Source: Capnocytophaga ochracea DSM 7271
Lineage (GTDB): Bacteria > Bacteroidota > Bacteroidia > Flavobacteriales > Flavobacteriaceae
Direction: 5' to 3'
DNA: 64,000 nucleotides
Assembly: GCF_000023285.1 (NCBI RefSeq)
Contig: NC_013162.1
Coordinates: 722,501 to 786,500 of the forward strand
Position 1 is the first letter of the stretch. Every line of letters begins with the position of its first letter. A program made the position numbers and the translations under genes. The notes beneath the pieces are model-generated. The model was given only the letters and a program-made list of their open reading frames with translations. It was not told the origin of the DNA and made no database searches. Below, piece by piece: positions 36,590-45,236 of this stretch.

Positions 36590-36597
36590 CAAAATTA
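36590..36597 (-). promoter_or_regulatory. -7 element of the exporter operon promoter
   Basis: The complement of 36590-36597 is TAATTTTG, a match to TAnnTTTG about 28 bases upstream of the TolC start. No clear TTG is seen at -33, so the promoter may need an activator or another sigma factor. Confidence 0.45.
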
Positions 36598-36672
36598 CGG
36601 CGATTTTTCCAGATGAACGACTCGTTTGTTTGCAAAGTTTTTAAGATAGATTAAAAAATAAAGCCTCTTAAT

Positions 36673-38790
36673 TTATTTCTTCTCTATTTGACAGCCGTAT
36701 GACTTTGTTTTATCAAAGGTTAAAATATATCGTTTTCCTTGGTAGGTGAATCTTACCCCTATTTGAGCTGTATTTTCAAAGGTTTCAGTGCGGGGTAAAT
36801 CGGAAAGAGCTGTATCGCCTACTTGGATAATATGCATAAACAAGTCTTCTTTAGAAGCCGTTTGTGGGCTCACTTCTATACGCCAGTGTCCCAATTGTGG
36901 GTGATTGGCAGGAGGGAGGTTCATATTATACCCATAATCTTGTGGAGTGAGTTTGGGTAGAGGCCAGTTGCGTCCATCAGACCAGAAATCCTTCCCACTT
37001 CCTCCTATTTTAGTAAGTGTAGCATTGGCAGGGAATAAAGTACGGCAAATCATCTTGCCTCCGTCGGAGGTTTCCGAGAACTCTCTGCTACCTTTCATCA
37101 CAGGTTCGTTGATGGTGTGTATCAGCCACGTTTTGGGAAAATTTTTGTCGGTAGCCGTCACCCTATCGAATACTATAAAAAGGTCGGGGTAGAAATATAT
37201 AAATTCACGCACGACTAACGAGGCTTTTTGGCTGTTGTAGCTTTTAGTAGCATCGGAGGCGAGATATACATAATCGTCAGTGATACGCTTCTCTTTCAGC
37301 ACAGAGCCTAATATGTTGTTTTGTCCGCCATCGTTGGGGATAGGTTCGAACTTGTTTTCGGTAGAAGCCCCTCCGCCCCAGTATTCGGGCATTTTTTCAT
37401 TGGGCATTCTGATGGTTACGCAGTTATGGGCTACTGTACGGGCGTAGTAATGCGACAGATGCCAGCCAGGTTCGGGGCGTGTGCCTGTATCTAACGCACG
37501 GTAACCTTTTTTGTAGATAGTGAAATGATTATTATCGAAGTGCTTGTGGTAAGAGGTTTTGCCTCCGCTCACAAAAAGAGCATAAGTGTCGTTTTCGCCC
37601 GTTCCTGAACGCATAATGACTTCTCCCGTACCCTCGAAATACACGGCACCTTTACCCGAAGGTGTCGCTCCCTGAGTTCCTTGAGGATATTTTTGTAAGA
37701 ACGGCATAAAGGGTAGTCGTTCTGTATAATGTTTCTTATTGAATAAGCCTAACAGGCGTTGTATATTGGTAGAACTTCCATAAAGAGAGGCTATCTCTCT
37801 TAGGTGATAATTGATGTCTCTTTCGGGGAGCAAGCAATCGTAGTGATAACTGTCGCCAAAGCCAAACTCGCGATTGTTTGGTAAGCGATTCCAATCGATA
37901 TAGTCCAAATATTTAAATACGTAGTTGAGCCTTTGAGAGAGGTCTACGCCTGTGGCTACGCGATGACTGCGAATGAAATTGAAATCGGCGATAGGATAAG
38001 CACCTAACGAATAGCCTACACACCCTGTGACAGCCCCTCCGCTCATACCGATAATATCACGACGATATTCTGCCATTTTCATATTTAGGGCAAATCCTTT
38101 TTGAAACATATCTTCACAGCGTGCGTTATCAATACCGTCGTTGTGAAAGGTGATACCTATATACCACGGTAGGGCGTCTGTGCCATAAAATCCTGTATTG
38201 TATCCCCCTGTATTCTCCCGATTGCGCTCTGGGCGTAGTCCTTTTCCGTGCCAAGCAATATCCATCATTACCTGATAAAGAGGTTTGCCTATTTGCTCGC
38301 GTTCTTTGGGGGTTAAGTAGTTGTAAATCCAATCATAAGCGCATAATGCATTGATTTGAGGAAACACATACCAATCAGCATTCAAGTTGTGACTTACCCT
38401 AAGGCGGTAATATTCAGTGATTTTTTGTAAGAATTTTTTGGTATAGTCGAGATATTTTGCTTCACCTGTTATCAAATATAATATGGCGACTTGCGATACT
38501 TTGGAGATTTTCAAACCGTTATCAGTACCATTCACCGCGGTAGGATTTTCAAAAGAGATAGGTTCATTTAAGAGCTTATCCACATCTCTTTTAGTTTCGG
38601 TATACGTATCCAGAGCCGAACTTTGGGTAACGTTTTTGATATTCGGAATATCTTCTTTAGTAATAAAAAGGCGTGGGTGTTCGGTGCGAACAACGCCTGT
38701 TATCTCTTGCTCATTAGGGTCTGTATCTTTACGACACGATAGCATCGCTATTAACAGAGTCCATAGCATCATAAATACTGCTTTTTTCAT
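36673..38790 (-). CDS. Heparinase II/III-like polysaccharide lyase, lipoprotein
   Basis: The 705 residues start with a lipoprotein signal (lipobox Cys19). They have an alpha/alpha-toroid domain (about 35-370, with EYYRLRVSHNLNADWYVFPQ and WHGKGLRPERN) and then a heparinase II/III beta-sandwich (about 375-640) with the typical SYHKHFDNNHFTIY motif. Family enzymes cleave uronic-acid polysaccharides such as heparin, heparan sulfate or alginate by beta-elimination. The exact substrate is unclear, and no sulfatase or SusC/D pair lies beside it. Host glycosaminoglycan is plausible for an oral bacterium. It stands alone, with the dispersed element copy 3 upstream. Confidence 0.88.
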   Translation of the reverse strand: MKKAVFMMLWTLLIAMLSCRKDTDPNEQEITGVVRTEHPRLFITKEDIPNIKNVTQSSALDTYTETKRDVDKLLNEPISFENPTAVNGTDNGLKISKVSQVAILYLITGEAKYLDYTKKFLQKITEYYRLRVSHNLNADWYVFPQINALCAYDWIYNYLTPKEREQIGKPLYQVMMDIAWHGKGLRPERNRENTGGYNTGFYGTDALPWYIGITFHNDGIDNARCEDMFQKGFALNMKMAEYRRDIIGMSGGAVTGCVGYSLGAYPIADFNFIRSHRVATGVDLSQRLNYVFKYLDYIDWNRLPNNREFGFGDSYHYDCLLPERDINYHLREIASLYGSSTNIQRLLGLFNKKHYTERLPFMPFLQKYPQGTQGATPSGKGAVYFEGTGEVIMRSGTGENDTYALFVSGGKTSYHKHFDNNHFTIYKKGYRALDTGTRPEPGWHLSHYYARTVAHNCVTIRMPNEKMPEYWGGGASTENKFEPIPNDGGQNNILGSVLKEKRITDDYVYLASDATKSYNSQKASLVVREFIYFYPDLFIVFDRVTATDKNFPKTWLIHTINEPVMKGSREFSETSDGGKMICRTLFPANATLTKIGGSGKDFWSDGRNWPLPKLTPQDYGYNMNLPPANHPQLGHWRIEVSPQTASKEDLFMHIIQVGDTALSDLPRTETFENTAQIGVRFTYQGKRYILTFDKTKSYGCQIEKK

Positions 38791-38940
38791 AAGTAAAGAA
38801 TGTTTTTAGTAAAATGGAATGTGATTTGTTTCAACGATGCAAAGTTACGATGAAAAAATGAGATAAGCAACTGTAGTACGGAAGGGGAAATTAGCAAATT
38901 AGCAAATTAGAAAATGAGAGAATTAGCAAATGGGGAGGGT

Positions 38941-39165
38941 TGAGAAGTTCGGAAGAAAACGGAGATTTTCAGAAGGAGGTTGAAGGGAATTTTGATGAAA
39001 AAAGGGTGTAAGGAGGGTGGGGTTAGCTTATAGAGAGCTTATAGGAAGCTTATACGAATCTTGGACGATTGGTATAGAAAGGGTATATAAGTAGTTGATT
39101 CATACTGCAATACGACAAGGTTAAAAATGTTAAAATCGGGGTTTCGAGGCGAAAGGAAGAGAAAG
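38941..39165 (+). repeat. Dispersed intergenic element, copy 3
   Basis: Same layout as copies 1, 2 and 4: TTCGGAAGAAAACGGA flank, AAAAAAGGGTGTAAGGAGGG, 11-bp units GCTTATAGAGA, GCTTATAGGAA and GCTTATACGAA (39026-39058), and the end GGGGTTTCGAGGCGAAAGG. The purine-rich left flank matches copy 4 most closely. Confidence 0.85.
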
Positions 39166-39269
39166 TAATAAAGCTCTCACCTGCCCTCTATTTGAGAAAA
39201 GGGATATAGTGAAGTAAAGGTTGGGGCGGAAAAATATAAAAGTACAAAAAACTTTTTTTAAAATCAATA

Positions 39270-39300
39270 TTGACTGGTGTTTATTATTTTTATATCTTTG
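39270..39300 (+). promoter_or_regulatory. Promoter of the small membrane protein at 39345
   Basis: TATCTTTG at 39293-39300 with TTGAC at 39270-39274 and a spacer of about 20. It supports the reality of the 64-residue gene just downstream. Confidence 0.65.
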
Positions 39301-39344
39301 TACCTTATTAAGGTTATACTTTGTATTTTTTAAAGACTTAAGAT

Positions 39345-39539
39345 ATGAAAGCAAGAAATATTATAATCTTTATCTTAATTTGCATTGCGTTGTTTTTCTA
39401 TGTAAATTTCTTTTATGCTATAAAAGTTCCTTATTTTAGCTATGAGGCGATGTCGAAAACATTTTCTGTGCTAATCTTCCCTTTTGTGGGGATGTTTGTG
39501 TTCTTTTGGTTTCAAAAAAGAGGTTCTGAGCATTCTTGA
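39345..39539 (+). CDS. Small membrane protein, 64 residues
   Basis: Two hydrophobic helices are visible, about 6-28 (IIIFILICIALFFYVNFFYA) and 40-57 (TFSVLIFPFVGMFVFFWF), joined by a short polar loop, with a basic and acidic C-terminus. No family is recognised. A good promoter 45 bases upstream supports it. It is followed by two still smaller frames in the same direction. Confidence 0.6.
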   Translation: MKARNIIIFILICIALFFYVNFFYAIKVPYFSYEAMSKTFSVLIFPFVGMFVFFWFQKRGSEHS

Positions 39540-39830
39540 GAGTCCTCTTCCGCTATGCTCTCAAAAAAGATTGATAATAAAAGTTATATTGACGTCGGTT
39601 AGACATAAAATAGCTGGGGAGGTGAGAGGCTAATCATCGGAAATCAAGGCTACGAATTATGAAATGGCTTTTTAAGACTTCGCTTGCAGATTAGAATTTG
39701 GGTAAAGTTTGAGACATTATCAGAATGAGAGACACAAAGGAAGAAAAAAAGCAGCTAATATATGGTATTGCTTCAACGTATTTTGTGATTATGTATAATA
39801 TTATAAGTGTAAACAAATTGAAATAGAGAT
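39540..39830 (+). other. Gap between two small membrane-protein genes, with a 33-codon frame
   Basis: Nothing clear is seen from 39540 to 39720. A 33-codon frame (39725-39826, M-R-D-T-K-E-E-K-K-Q...) with one hydrophobic stretch (LIYGIASTYFVIMYNIISV) ends four bases before the next small gene. It may be a real small protein, a remnant or chance. Confidence 0.35.
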
Positions 39831-40007
39831 ATGAAGACAAGTATTATTTTATTTATAGCAGGTGTTGTGCTTATTGTTTTAGGAGCTCTTGCTAAGATAT
39901 TGCATTGGGAAGTGCCTGTTAGCGGTTCTTTATTTATAGCATTAGGTTTTATACTGGAAATTATAGCTTTATGCTCACTTTTAGCAAGAAGTAGGAGAAG
40001 CAGATAG
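39831..40007 (+). CDS. Small GldL-like membrane protein, 58 residues
   Basis: The frame reads M-K-T-S-I-I-L-F-I-A-G and continues with two membrane helices (about 4-20 and 31-49) and a basic tail (RSRRSR). The stretch GALAKILHWEVP between the helices resembles the short K-I-(L/M)-H-W motif in the N-terminal membrane part of the gliding-motility protein GldL and small relatives in Bacteroidota. It is far too short to be GldL itself. Its size and simple helix-loop-helix suggest a stand-alone membrane module of unknown function. Confidence 0.55.
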   Translation: MKTSIILFIAGVVLIVLGALAKILHWEVPVSGSLFIALGFILEIIALCSLLARSRRSR

Positions 40008-40046
40008 TGTTCCCTGATAGTTAGAGATTTTCTTTATAAAAGGAAG

Positions 40047-40098
40047 TAAAAAAGCACTAAAGGTAAGGGAGGATAGTTCTTCCTTACCTTTGGTGCTT
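40047..40098 (-). terminator. Terminator of the hemD-side operon
   Basis: A stem of about 18 bp, AAGCACTAAAGGTAAGGG with CCTTACCTTTGGTGCTT and a loop of about ten, is followed on the minus strand by TTTTT. It lies just after the stop of the gene at 40120. Confidence 0.85.
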
Positions 40099-40119
40099 AT
40101 AGAAAACGGATTTTAGATT

Positions 40120-40869
40120 CTATTTTTTGCTATTTTGCTTGCCTAAATAATGGTCGAGTGCTACGGTCATTGAGGGGCTCTCAGGTGAGGGAGCTTTAAT
40201 ATCAATGATAAGACCGGCTTCTTCGGCGGCTTTTAGGGTCGCATCGCCATAGACGGCTATTTTGGTTTTCTTCTGTGAGAAATCGGGGAAACTTTTAAAC
40301 AGTGCCTCTATTCCTGCGGGCGAAAAGAAAGTAAGAATGTCGTACTTATTTTCTTTAATAGCTGAAATATCGCAATATACAGTGCGATAGAACACTACGC
40401 GTTCCCATTTTATCTTGATATCGTTTAAAGCTGCGGTCGCCTCTGGTTTAGGGGCATCGGAACCTGGGAAGAGGAATTTCTCTTCTTTGTATTTTTTGAG
40501 GATAGGCAAAAGGTCAGCAAACTCTTTTTTACCTACGTATATTTTGCGTTTGCGATAGGTGATATACTTCTGCAAATAATAAGCGATAGCTTCGGACTGA
40601 CAGAAATATTTCATAGTTGTAGGCACCTTAAAGCGCATTTCTTCAGCAATACGAAAATAGTGGTCTACCGATTTACGGCTAGTGAGGATAACGGCTGTAA
40701 AATTAGTAAGGTCAATCTTCTGCATTCTTACGTCCTTAGCGGTCATTCCTTCGACCTTAATAAAGGGCACAAAATCCACTTTTACTTTGTGGTTTTCAAT
40801 AATTTGTGCATAAGGTGAGCTTTCGGCTTTCGGTTCTGGTTGCGAAACTAATATCGATTTTACCTTCAT
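40120..40869 (-). CDS. hemD: Uroporphyrinogen-III synthase
   Basis: HemD closes hydroxymethylbilane to uroporphyrinogen III in haem and sirohaem synthesis. The 249 residues show the two-domain bilobal pattern: ILVSQPEPKAESSPYAQII, AVILTSRKSVDHYF, then the second lobe with DILTFFSPAGIEALFKSF and KIAVYGDATLKAAEEAGL. The family is poorly conserved but these blocks are typical of Bacteroidota HemD. The gene upstream codes for a DUF4271 membrane protein, a usual partner in Flavobacteriia. Confidence 0.88.
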   Translation of the reverse strand: MKVKSILVSQPEPKAESSPYAQIIENHKVKVDFVPFIKVEGMTAKDVRMQKIDLTNFTAVILTSRKSVDHYFRIAEEMRFKVPTTMKYFCQSEAIAYYLQKYITYRKRKIYVGKKEFADLLPILKKYKEEKFLFPGSDAPKPEATAALNDIKIKWERVVFYRTVYCDISAIKENKYDILTFFSPAGIEALFKSFPDFSQKKTKIAVYGDATLKAAEEAGLIIDIKAPSPESPSMTVALDHYLGKQNSKK

Positions 40870-40902
40870 AAATGTTATTTCTTTACACCTCCTAACGCCC
40901 TA

Positions 40903-41607
40903 TTATGAAACAAATTGAGCCATTTTCTGTACTTCAATTAAGTATTTTGTTCCATAGATGAGAAAGATATAGGGTGCGATTTCGAGGGTGCAAAGATACA
41001 AAATAAAATAGAATAAATAGGGTTTTATTTCTTTTTGATTGTTTTTTATGATTTTAAACCATCCTAATACATTGATTGCTAACAATATGGATACTAACAC
41101 GAAAAGTAATAAAAATAGCTGTTTTTTATTGGTGAAAGGGATATAAACCCCCAAAAAGAGGAGTATAACCATTACAATTGCAGCATAAGATGAATAAGAA
41201 ACCCTGGTGAAGATGTAATCTCTTGCGAAATCATAAAGGTCGAACAAGCTACTAATCCATTGTTGTAAGAGGAGTTTTGTGATTAACAGTGAGAAGACTA
41301 TAAGCACCAATTCCAGAAACATAAACTGAGAGTTGTAAAGTTCTGTGATGCCAAAATTCTTTAGCATAACATAGAAAAGAAGAGCTAAACACACACATTG
41401 CAAGAGAAAAAGCACTGTCATAAAGAGGTGCAATCGGCGTTCCTTTTTGCCGTAAATAACAATATATTTATTGTTAAACAGTAAGTTTTGATAATCGGCA
41501 AAGTGTTTAGGGTAGAATATACGCAGGAAAGCCACCAACCCAAAGATGAGTAGGAAGGCAGGAAATATCCACGAAAGATAAGACTGATGTAGTTCTAAGG
41601 CTTCCAA
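40903..41607 (-). CDS. DUF4271 integral membrane protein
   Basis: The 234 residues contain about six or seven membrane helices and the family pattern (FYPKHFADYQNLLFNNKYIVIYGKK, then YDFARDYIFTRVSY). The function is unknown. In Flavobacteriia this gene usually sits just before hemD, as here (33 bases apart). That suggests a link with haem metabolism or simply a conserved operon. Confidence 0.85.
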   Translation of the reverse strand: MEALELHQSYLSWIFPAFLLIFGLVAFLRIFYPKHFADYQNLLFNNKYIVIYGKKERRLHLFMTVLFLLQCVCLALLFYVMLKNFGITELYNSQFMFLELVLIVFSLLITKLLLQQWISSLFDLYDFARDYIFTRVSYSSYAAIVMVILLFLGVYIPFTNKKQLFLLLFVLVSILLAINVLGWFKIIKNNQKEIKPYLFYFILYLCTLEIAPYIFLIYGTKYLIEVQKMAQFVS

Positions 41608-41620
41608 ATACTGTATTTTA

Positions 41621-42001
41621 TTATGGTTCGACTGTTGCTGGGTTCTCTTTTAGGGTCTCTAAGGGTAGCTTTCCAATGCTATCGCGTTGTTTTTTGAGTT
41701 TTTCTTCCACCTTTTTCACTATACGGTCATAGTCTTTAGGTAGGGAGGCGTAATAAACCATATTTTGTGCGAGCGAAAGGCTATCGAGCTGATATTTCTT
41801 ATAGATGAACTGTTGTGGATTGAACTGTAAAGAATCTAGCATTTGGGCTTGTGAAACCTTCATAGATTCTAAAACAGCCAAATCGTAGAGCAAACTTTCC
41901 ATTTGCTTTTCGTCTAAAAACTTATCGGGTTTGGGTACGATGTTCTTTTTGCAGGCTACTACAATGAATAGCAAAGCGAATATATAAATGATTTTTCTCA
42001 T
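41621..42001 (-). CDS. DUF4296 lipoprotein
   Basis: From the Met at 42001 this is a 126-residue lipoprotein (MRKIIYIFALLFIVVAC, lipobox Cys17). The DUF4296 helical domain follows: FLDEKQMESLLYDLAVLESM, FIYKKYQLDSLSLAQNMVYYAS. The upstream longer frame overlaps the dihydroorotase end, so the shorter start with a proper signal is preferred. It lies four bases after dihydroorotase and 13 bases before DUF4271, within one run of minus-strand genes. Function unknown. Confidence 0.85.
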   Translation of the reverse strand: MRKIIYIFALLFIVVACKKNIVPKPDKFLDEKQMESLLYDLAVLESMKVSQAQMLDSLQFNPQQFIYKKYQLDSLSLAQNMVYYASLPKDYDRIVKKVEEKLKKQRDSIGKLPLETLKENPATVEP

Positions 42002-42005
42002 AGTC

Positions 42006-43343
42006 TTATCTGTTAAAAGTGATGCGTTGCCCCTGAGGCTCTGCAATTACCTTGCCATTGTGGTACACCTCTTTGCCATTTACGAAGGTACTCACTACAG
42101 CCGAGTGAAATTGTTGCCCTTCGAGCGGACTCCATCCACACTTGTAGAGCAGGTTGTTTTTTTGTACCGTCCACTGTGTATCCATATCCACCAAAACAAG
42201 GTCGGCGTAATACCCTTCGCGTAAGAAACCGCGGTCTTTTACCTGAAAAAGGATTGCGGGATTATGACACATTTTCTCTACTATCTTTTTGATAGAAATG
42301 GTGCCTTTGTAAGCTTTTTCGAGCATTGTCACGAGCGAGTGTTGCACTAAAGGCGCCCCCGAAGGGATATTCAGATAGCCCTTGCGCTGTTTTTCTTCGA
42401 GGGTATGAGGAGCGTGATCGGTAGCAATCACATCGAGACGGTCGTCTAAAAGGGCTTGCCACAGCGCAGTACGGTCATCGGCAGTTTTTACCGCAGGATT
42501 CCATTTGATGAAAGCTCCACGAGTAGTATAGTCTTCATCAGTAAACCACAAGTGATGCACACATACCTCAGCGGTGATTTTCTTGTCCTTTAGCGGAATA
42601 TCATTGCGGAAGAGTTCGGTTTCTTTAGCCGTAGAAAGGTGGAACACGTGGAGGCGTGCGCCCGTTTTTTCAGCTAAAGCAATAGCACGTGAAGAGGACA
42701 GATAGCAAGCCTCAGCACTGCGAATATGAGGGTGCATCGCAATAGGGATATCCTCGCCGTACAATTCTTGATAGTGGGCTAAGTTCTTGCGAATAGTCGC
42801 TTCATCTTCGCAATGGGCAGCAATTACTAAATCGACATTATTGAAAATAGCTTCTATGGTTTTCTCGTTGTCTACGAGCATATTCCCCGTAGAAGAGCCT
42901 AAGAAAAGTTTCACCCCTGCACAAGCATTTTTATCTAAGCGTTTCAGTTCTTCGAGGTTGTCGTTTGTACCCCCTAAGAAGAAAGAATAGTTTGCAAATG
43001 ATGATTGTTTGGCAATCGCAAATTTCTCTTCCAAAAGCGGAATTGTTATGGTTTGAGGTACGGTGTTAGGTTGCTCAAAAAAGGTAGTTACGCCCCCTGC
43101 TAACGCAGCACGGCTTTCGGTAGCGATAGTAGCTTTGTGAGTAAGCCCAGGTTCGCGGAAATGCACTTGATCGTCAATCACCCCAGGAAGGAGGTATTTG
43201 CCTTCGGCTTCCACCACCTCATAATTCCCTTTGGGAGTGATGTGAGTACCTATTTGGGCAATGCGCTCTCCCTCAATCAGGAGGTCGCCTTGAAAGAGGG
43301 TATTTTCGTTTACGATGATTGCGTTTTTGATGAGGGTTTTCAT
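42006..43343 (-). CDS. pyrC: Dihydroorotase
   Basis: This enzyme forms dihydroorotate from carbamoyl-aspartate in pyrimidine synthesis. The 445 residues have the amidohydrolase barrel: DDQVHFREPGLTHKATIA, GVKLFLGSSTGNMLVD, IAAHCEDE, LHVFHLSTA and IATDHAPHTLEEK. The first metal-binding HxH appears as Q-V-H. The same change occurs in the Porphyromonas enzyme as I remember it, so it is a Bacteroidota trait and not a defect. It lies between a GNAT gene and the DUF4296 lipoprotein, all with small gaps. Confidence 0.94.
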   Translation of the reverse strand: MKTLIKNAIIVNENTLFQGDLLIEGERIAQIGTHITPKGNYEVVEAEGKYLLPGVIDDQVHFREPGLTHKATIATESRAALAGGVTTFFEQPNTVPQTITIPLLEEKFAIAKQSSFANYSFFLGGTNDNLEELKRLDKNACAGVKLFLGSSTGNMLVDNEKTIEAIFNNVDLVIAAHCEDEATIRKNLAHYQELYGEDIPIAMHPHIRSAEACYLSSSRAIALAEKTGARLHVFHLSTAKETELFRNDIPLKDKKITAEVCVHHLWFTDEDYTTRGAFIKWNPAVKTADDRTALWQALLDDRLDVIATDHAPHTLEEKQRKGYLNIPSGAPLVQHSLVTMLEKAYKGTISIKKIVEKMCHNPAILFQVKDRGFLREGYYADLVLVDMDTQWTVQKNNLLYKCGWSPLEGQQFHSAVVSTFVNGKEVYHNGKVIAEPQGQRITFNR

Positions 43344-43348
43344 TTCAA

Positions 43349-43891
43349 TTATTCATTGTACACAAGGTGTTTATACGTTCCGCCAGCGAGGGCTTGGTGG
43401 TTTACATACGTAAATCCTAAACGGGTGTAAAGGCGTTCGGCAGCGGGGTTTTGTACATCTACGAGTAAGCCTATGGGCTGAGTAGTGACCTTTTTGAGGT
43501 GGGCTACCAATTGTGAGCCTATGCCCTTGCCTTGAGCAGTGGGCAATACGCTAAGGGTGTCTATATAAAGTTCACCTTCGGCGGTCTCGTCCTCTAAAAC
43601 AATATCAATACCATAGCTACTGCGAATGAGTGCTAGCACAGGGGCACGCAAGGTGTGCAAGTGAGCACCATCATAGGCAATAACCGACCCTATTACAGTA
43701 TTGTTTTCCTCATATACCCAAGCATTCTGGTAGGAATACTGATTGCCTTCCTGCTTAAAGAGATTTTGGAGTAGTGCAATGGCATCTTCTCTATGTTCTT
43801 TGCCAATCATCTTATAGACGATTTCTTCCATTGCCTGAAACATTAGTGGGGCAACGGCAGAGGCATCGGTAGGGGTTGCGGGTCGTATCAT
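43349..43891 (-). CDS. GNAT-family N-acetyltransferase
   Basis: The 180-residue protein has the GNAT motifs: LYIDTLSVLPTAQGKGIGSQLVAHL with the acetyl-CoA loop AQGKGIGS, and LLVDVQNPAAERLYTRLGFTYVN. The N-terminal RPATPTDASAVAPLMFQAM is also typical. The acceptor is unknown. Its start overlaps the stop of the DUF721 gene by one base and dihydroorotase follows five bases later, so it is in the same operon. Confidence 0.87.
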   Translation of the reverse strand: MIRPATPTDASAVAPLMFQAMEEIVYKMIGKEHREDAIALLQNLFKQEGNQYSYQNAWVYEENNTVIGSVIAYDGAHLHTLRAPVLALIRSSYGIDIVLEDETAEGELYIDTLSVLPTAQGKGIGSQLVAHLKKVTTQPIGLLVDVQNPAAERLYTRLGFTYVNHQALAGGTYKHLVYNE

Positions 43892-44181
43892 CAGTTTAAA
43901 AATATCAGTTTTTGAATGAGAGGTTCCCCTAAACGTTCGTTGAGGTTATCAATAATCTTACTCTTGCCATAACTCAGTTCGTTACTAAGTGCAGGCGAGG
44001 TAAGGTGGACGTATAATGTACTGCCTTTTAGCTCTACTGAGGAGGTATACTTAGCGATTGCTTTGCCCATCAGCTCATTCCACAGTTCCGGTAACGAGGC
44101 TTTCTGTAGTCCGTACGTTAAATGATTTTGTTTGACAATTTGCTGAATGACCTCTGAAAGAGTATTTGTATTTCCGTCCAT
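43891..44181 (-). CDS. DUF721 protein
   Basis: The 96 residues match DUF721 (SEVIQQIVKQNHLTYGLQKASLPELWNELMGKAIAKYTSSVELKGSTLYV, quoted in pieces; the WxxxxGxxxxxxT pattern is present). Members are small proteins often near recF or gyrB; one idea is a role in DNA replication or RNA handling. It is the first gene of the run to hemD. The -7 box ends only six bases before the ATG, so the mRNA may be leaderless. Confidence 0.85.
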   Translation of the reverse strand: MDGNTNTLSEVIQQIVKQNHLTYGLQKASLPELWNELMGKAIAKYTSSVELKGSTLYVHLTSPALSNELSYGKSKIIDNLNERLGEPLIQKLIFLN

Positions 44182-44186
44182 AAATG

Positions 44187-44194
44187 CAAAGGTA
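44187..44194 (-). promoter_or_regulatory. -7 element of the DUF721-pyrC-hemD operon
   Basis: The complement of 44187-44194 is TACCTTTG, followed after five bases by the ATG at 44181. Transcription would start at or next to the start codon. The -33 element is weak. Confidence 0.6.
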
Positions 44195-44444
44195 CAAAAT
44201 AATTGCGAATGACGAGTTACAAATGGCGATTTTTTATTTTTCTCTTCTGATAGGACATTTAATGTTCTAACTTTTTCAAATTCTCCTTTCTTGTAAATAT
44301 TAAAATACCTCTCTGATGTTTAAAATTATATTACATTAAAAAACAATAAATTATATTTCTAAAAGAAAAAAAACTTCACTGAAATTTGCTCAGTAACATT
44401 ATTCTTTGTAATTATGCATTGAAATTATAAAAACACCAACAAAA

Positions 44445-45236
44445 ATGAAAAAAATAATAATAATTTTTGCTATCACTTTAGCAGTGATATCTACTACTTA
44501 CGCACAAGAAGTAGTGACAGAAACAACAGAAGAGATGACCGCCAGCAGTACACAAGAACCTATTGTAGTACAAGAAAAAAATCCTCTCTCTAAACGCCTC
44601 TTTTTTGGTTTTAGAGGAGGCTTAAATGTATCGACCCTTTCTTTTTCAGAAGTGTATGGCGCTATAAAGAATGATCAAAATACTTTTTCTCGCTATAATG
44701 CGGATCTAGGAATGGGTAGCAAAGCAGGGTTTCATATAGGAGTTTTGGCAGAATATAAAGTAAGTGATAAACTATTTTTAGAAGGAGGAATTGCTTACTC
44801 TAAACAAGGAGCCAAGTGGAAGAAAATAACTATGACTTTTATTGGGACACCTCCAACTATTAATGGAATACAATTGCCTTATAGCATATCTGGAGACGTT
44901 AAAGAAGCTTCTTTTATTCTTCATCAAATAAATATTCCTTTATGGTTAAAATATGATATTTCATATTTTCGCCCTAAAGTAGGTTTAAATTTTGGTTATG
45001 TTGCAAGTATCGCAAGCAAAATTTCACAAAACAATCTCTCTATGGCAATGTCAGAGGATTTAGATAACAGTTTTGACTTTGGAATGGGCTTTGGAATGGA
45101 ATATAATGTGCCTTCTGGTTTCTTCTTTGATATAAACTATATTATAGGACTTTCAAACTTGAGCGATGCTGATAGCGTTACGCAAGTTAAGTTTAAAAAC
45201 CGCGTCTTACAATTAGGTGTAGGATATAAGTTTTAA
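44445..45236 (+). CDS. Outer-membrane beta-barrel (porin-family) protein
   Basis: A signal peptide (about 1-20, cut after TYAQ) is followed by a Glu/Thr-rich linker and an eight-strand-like barrel (about 48-263): FFGFRGGLNVSTLSF, GFHIGVLAEYKVSDKLFLEGGI, IPLWLKYDI and the last strand LQLGVGYKF. This is the common PorT-like or OmpA-like small barrel of Bacteroidota. The cargo or role is unknown. Its last 24 bases overlap the end of lpxH on the other strand. Confidence 0.85.
   Translation: MKKIIIIFAITLAVISTTYAQEVVTETTEEMTASSTQEPIVVQEKNPLSKRLFFGFRGGLNVSTLSFSEVYGAIKNDQNTFSRYNADLGMGSKAGFHIGVLAEYKVSDKLFLEGGIAYSKQGAKWKKITMTFIGTPPTINGIQLPYSISGDVKEASFILHQINIPLWLKYDISYFRPKVGLNFGYVASIASKISQNNLSMAMSEDLDNSFDFGMGFGMEYNVPSGFFFDINYIIGLSNLSDADSVTQVKFKNRVLQLGVGYKF

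Larger units (their letters stand above)
38791..39344. other. Gap with dispersed element copy 3 and a small-gene promoter
   Basis: It holds AATTAGCAAATTAG 9-mer repeats (38888-38935), copy 3 of the dispersed element (38941-39165), a short mixed stretch and the promoter at 39270-39300. No further gene is seen. Confidence 0.7.

Noticed and set aside
42006-43343. Inactive pseudo-dihydroorotase because the HxH motif reads QVH
   Set aside because: The remaining metal and substrate residues are intact and the same change occurs in other Bacteroidota dihydroorotases.
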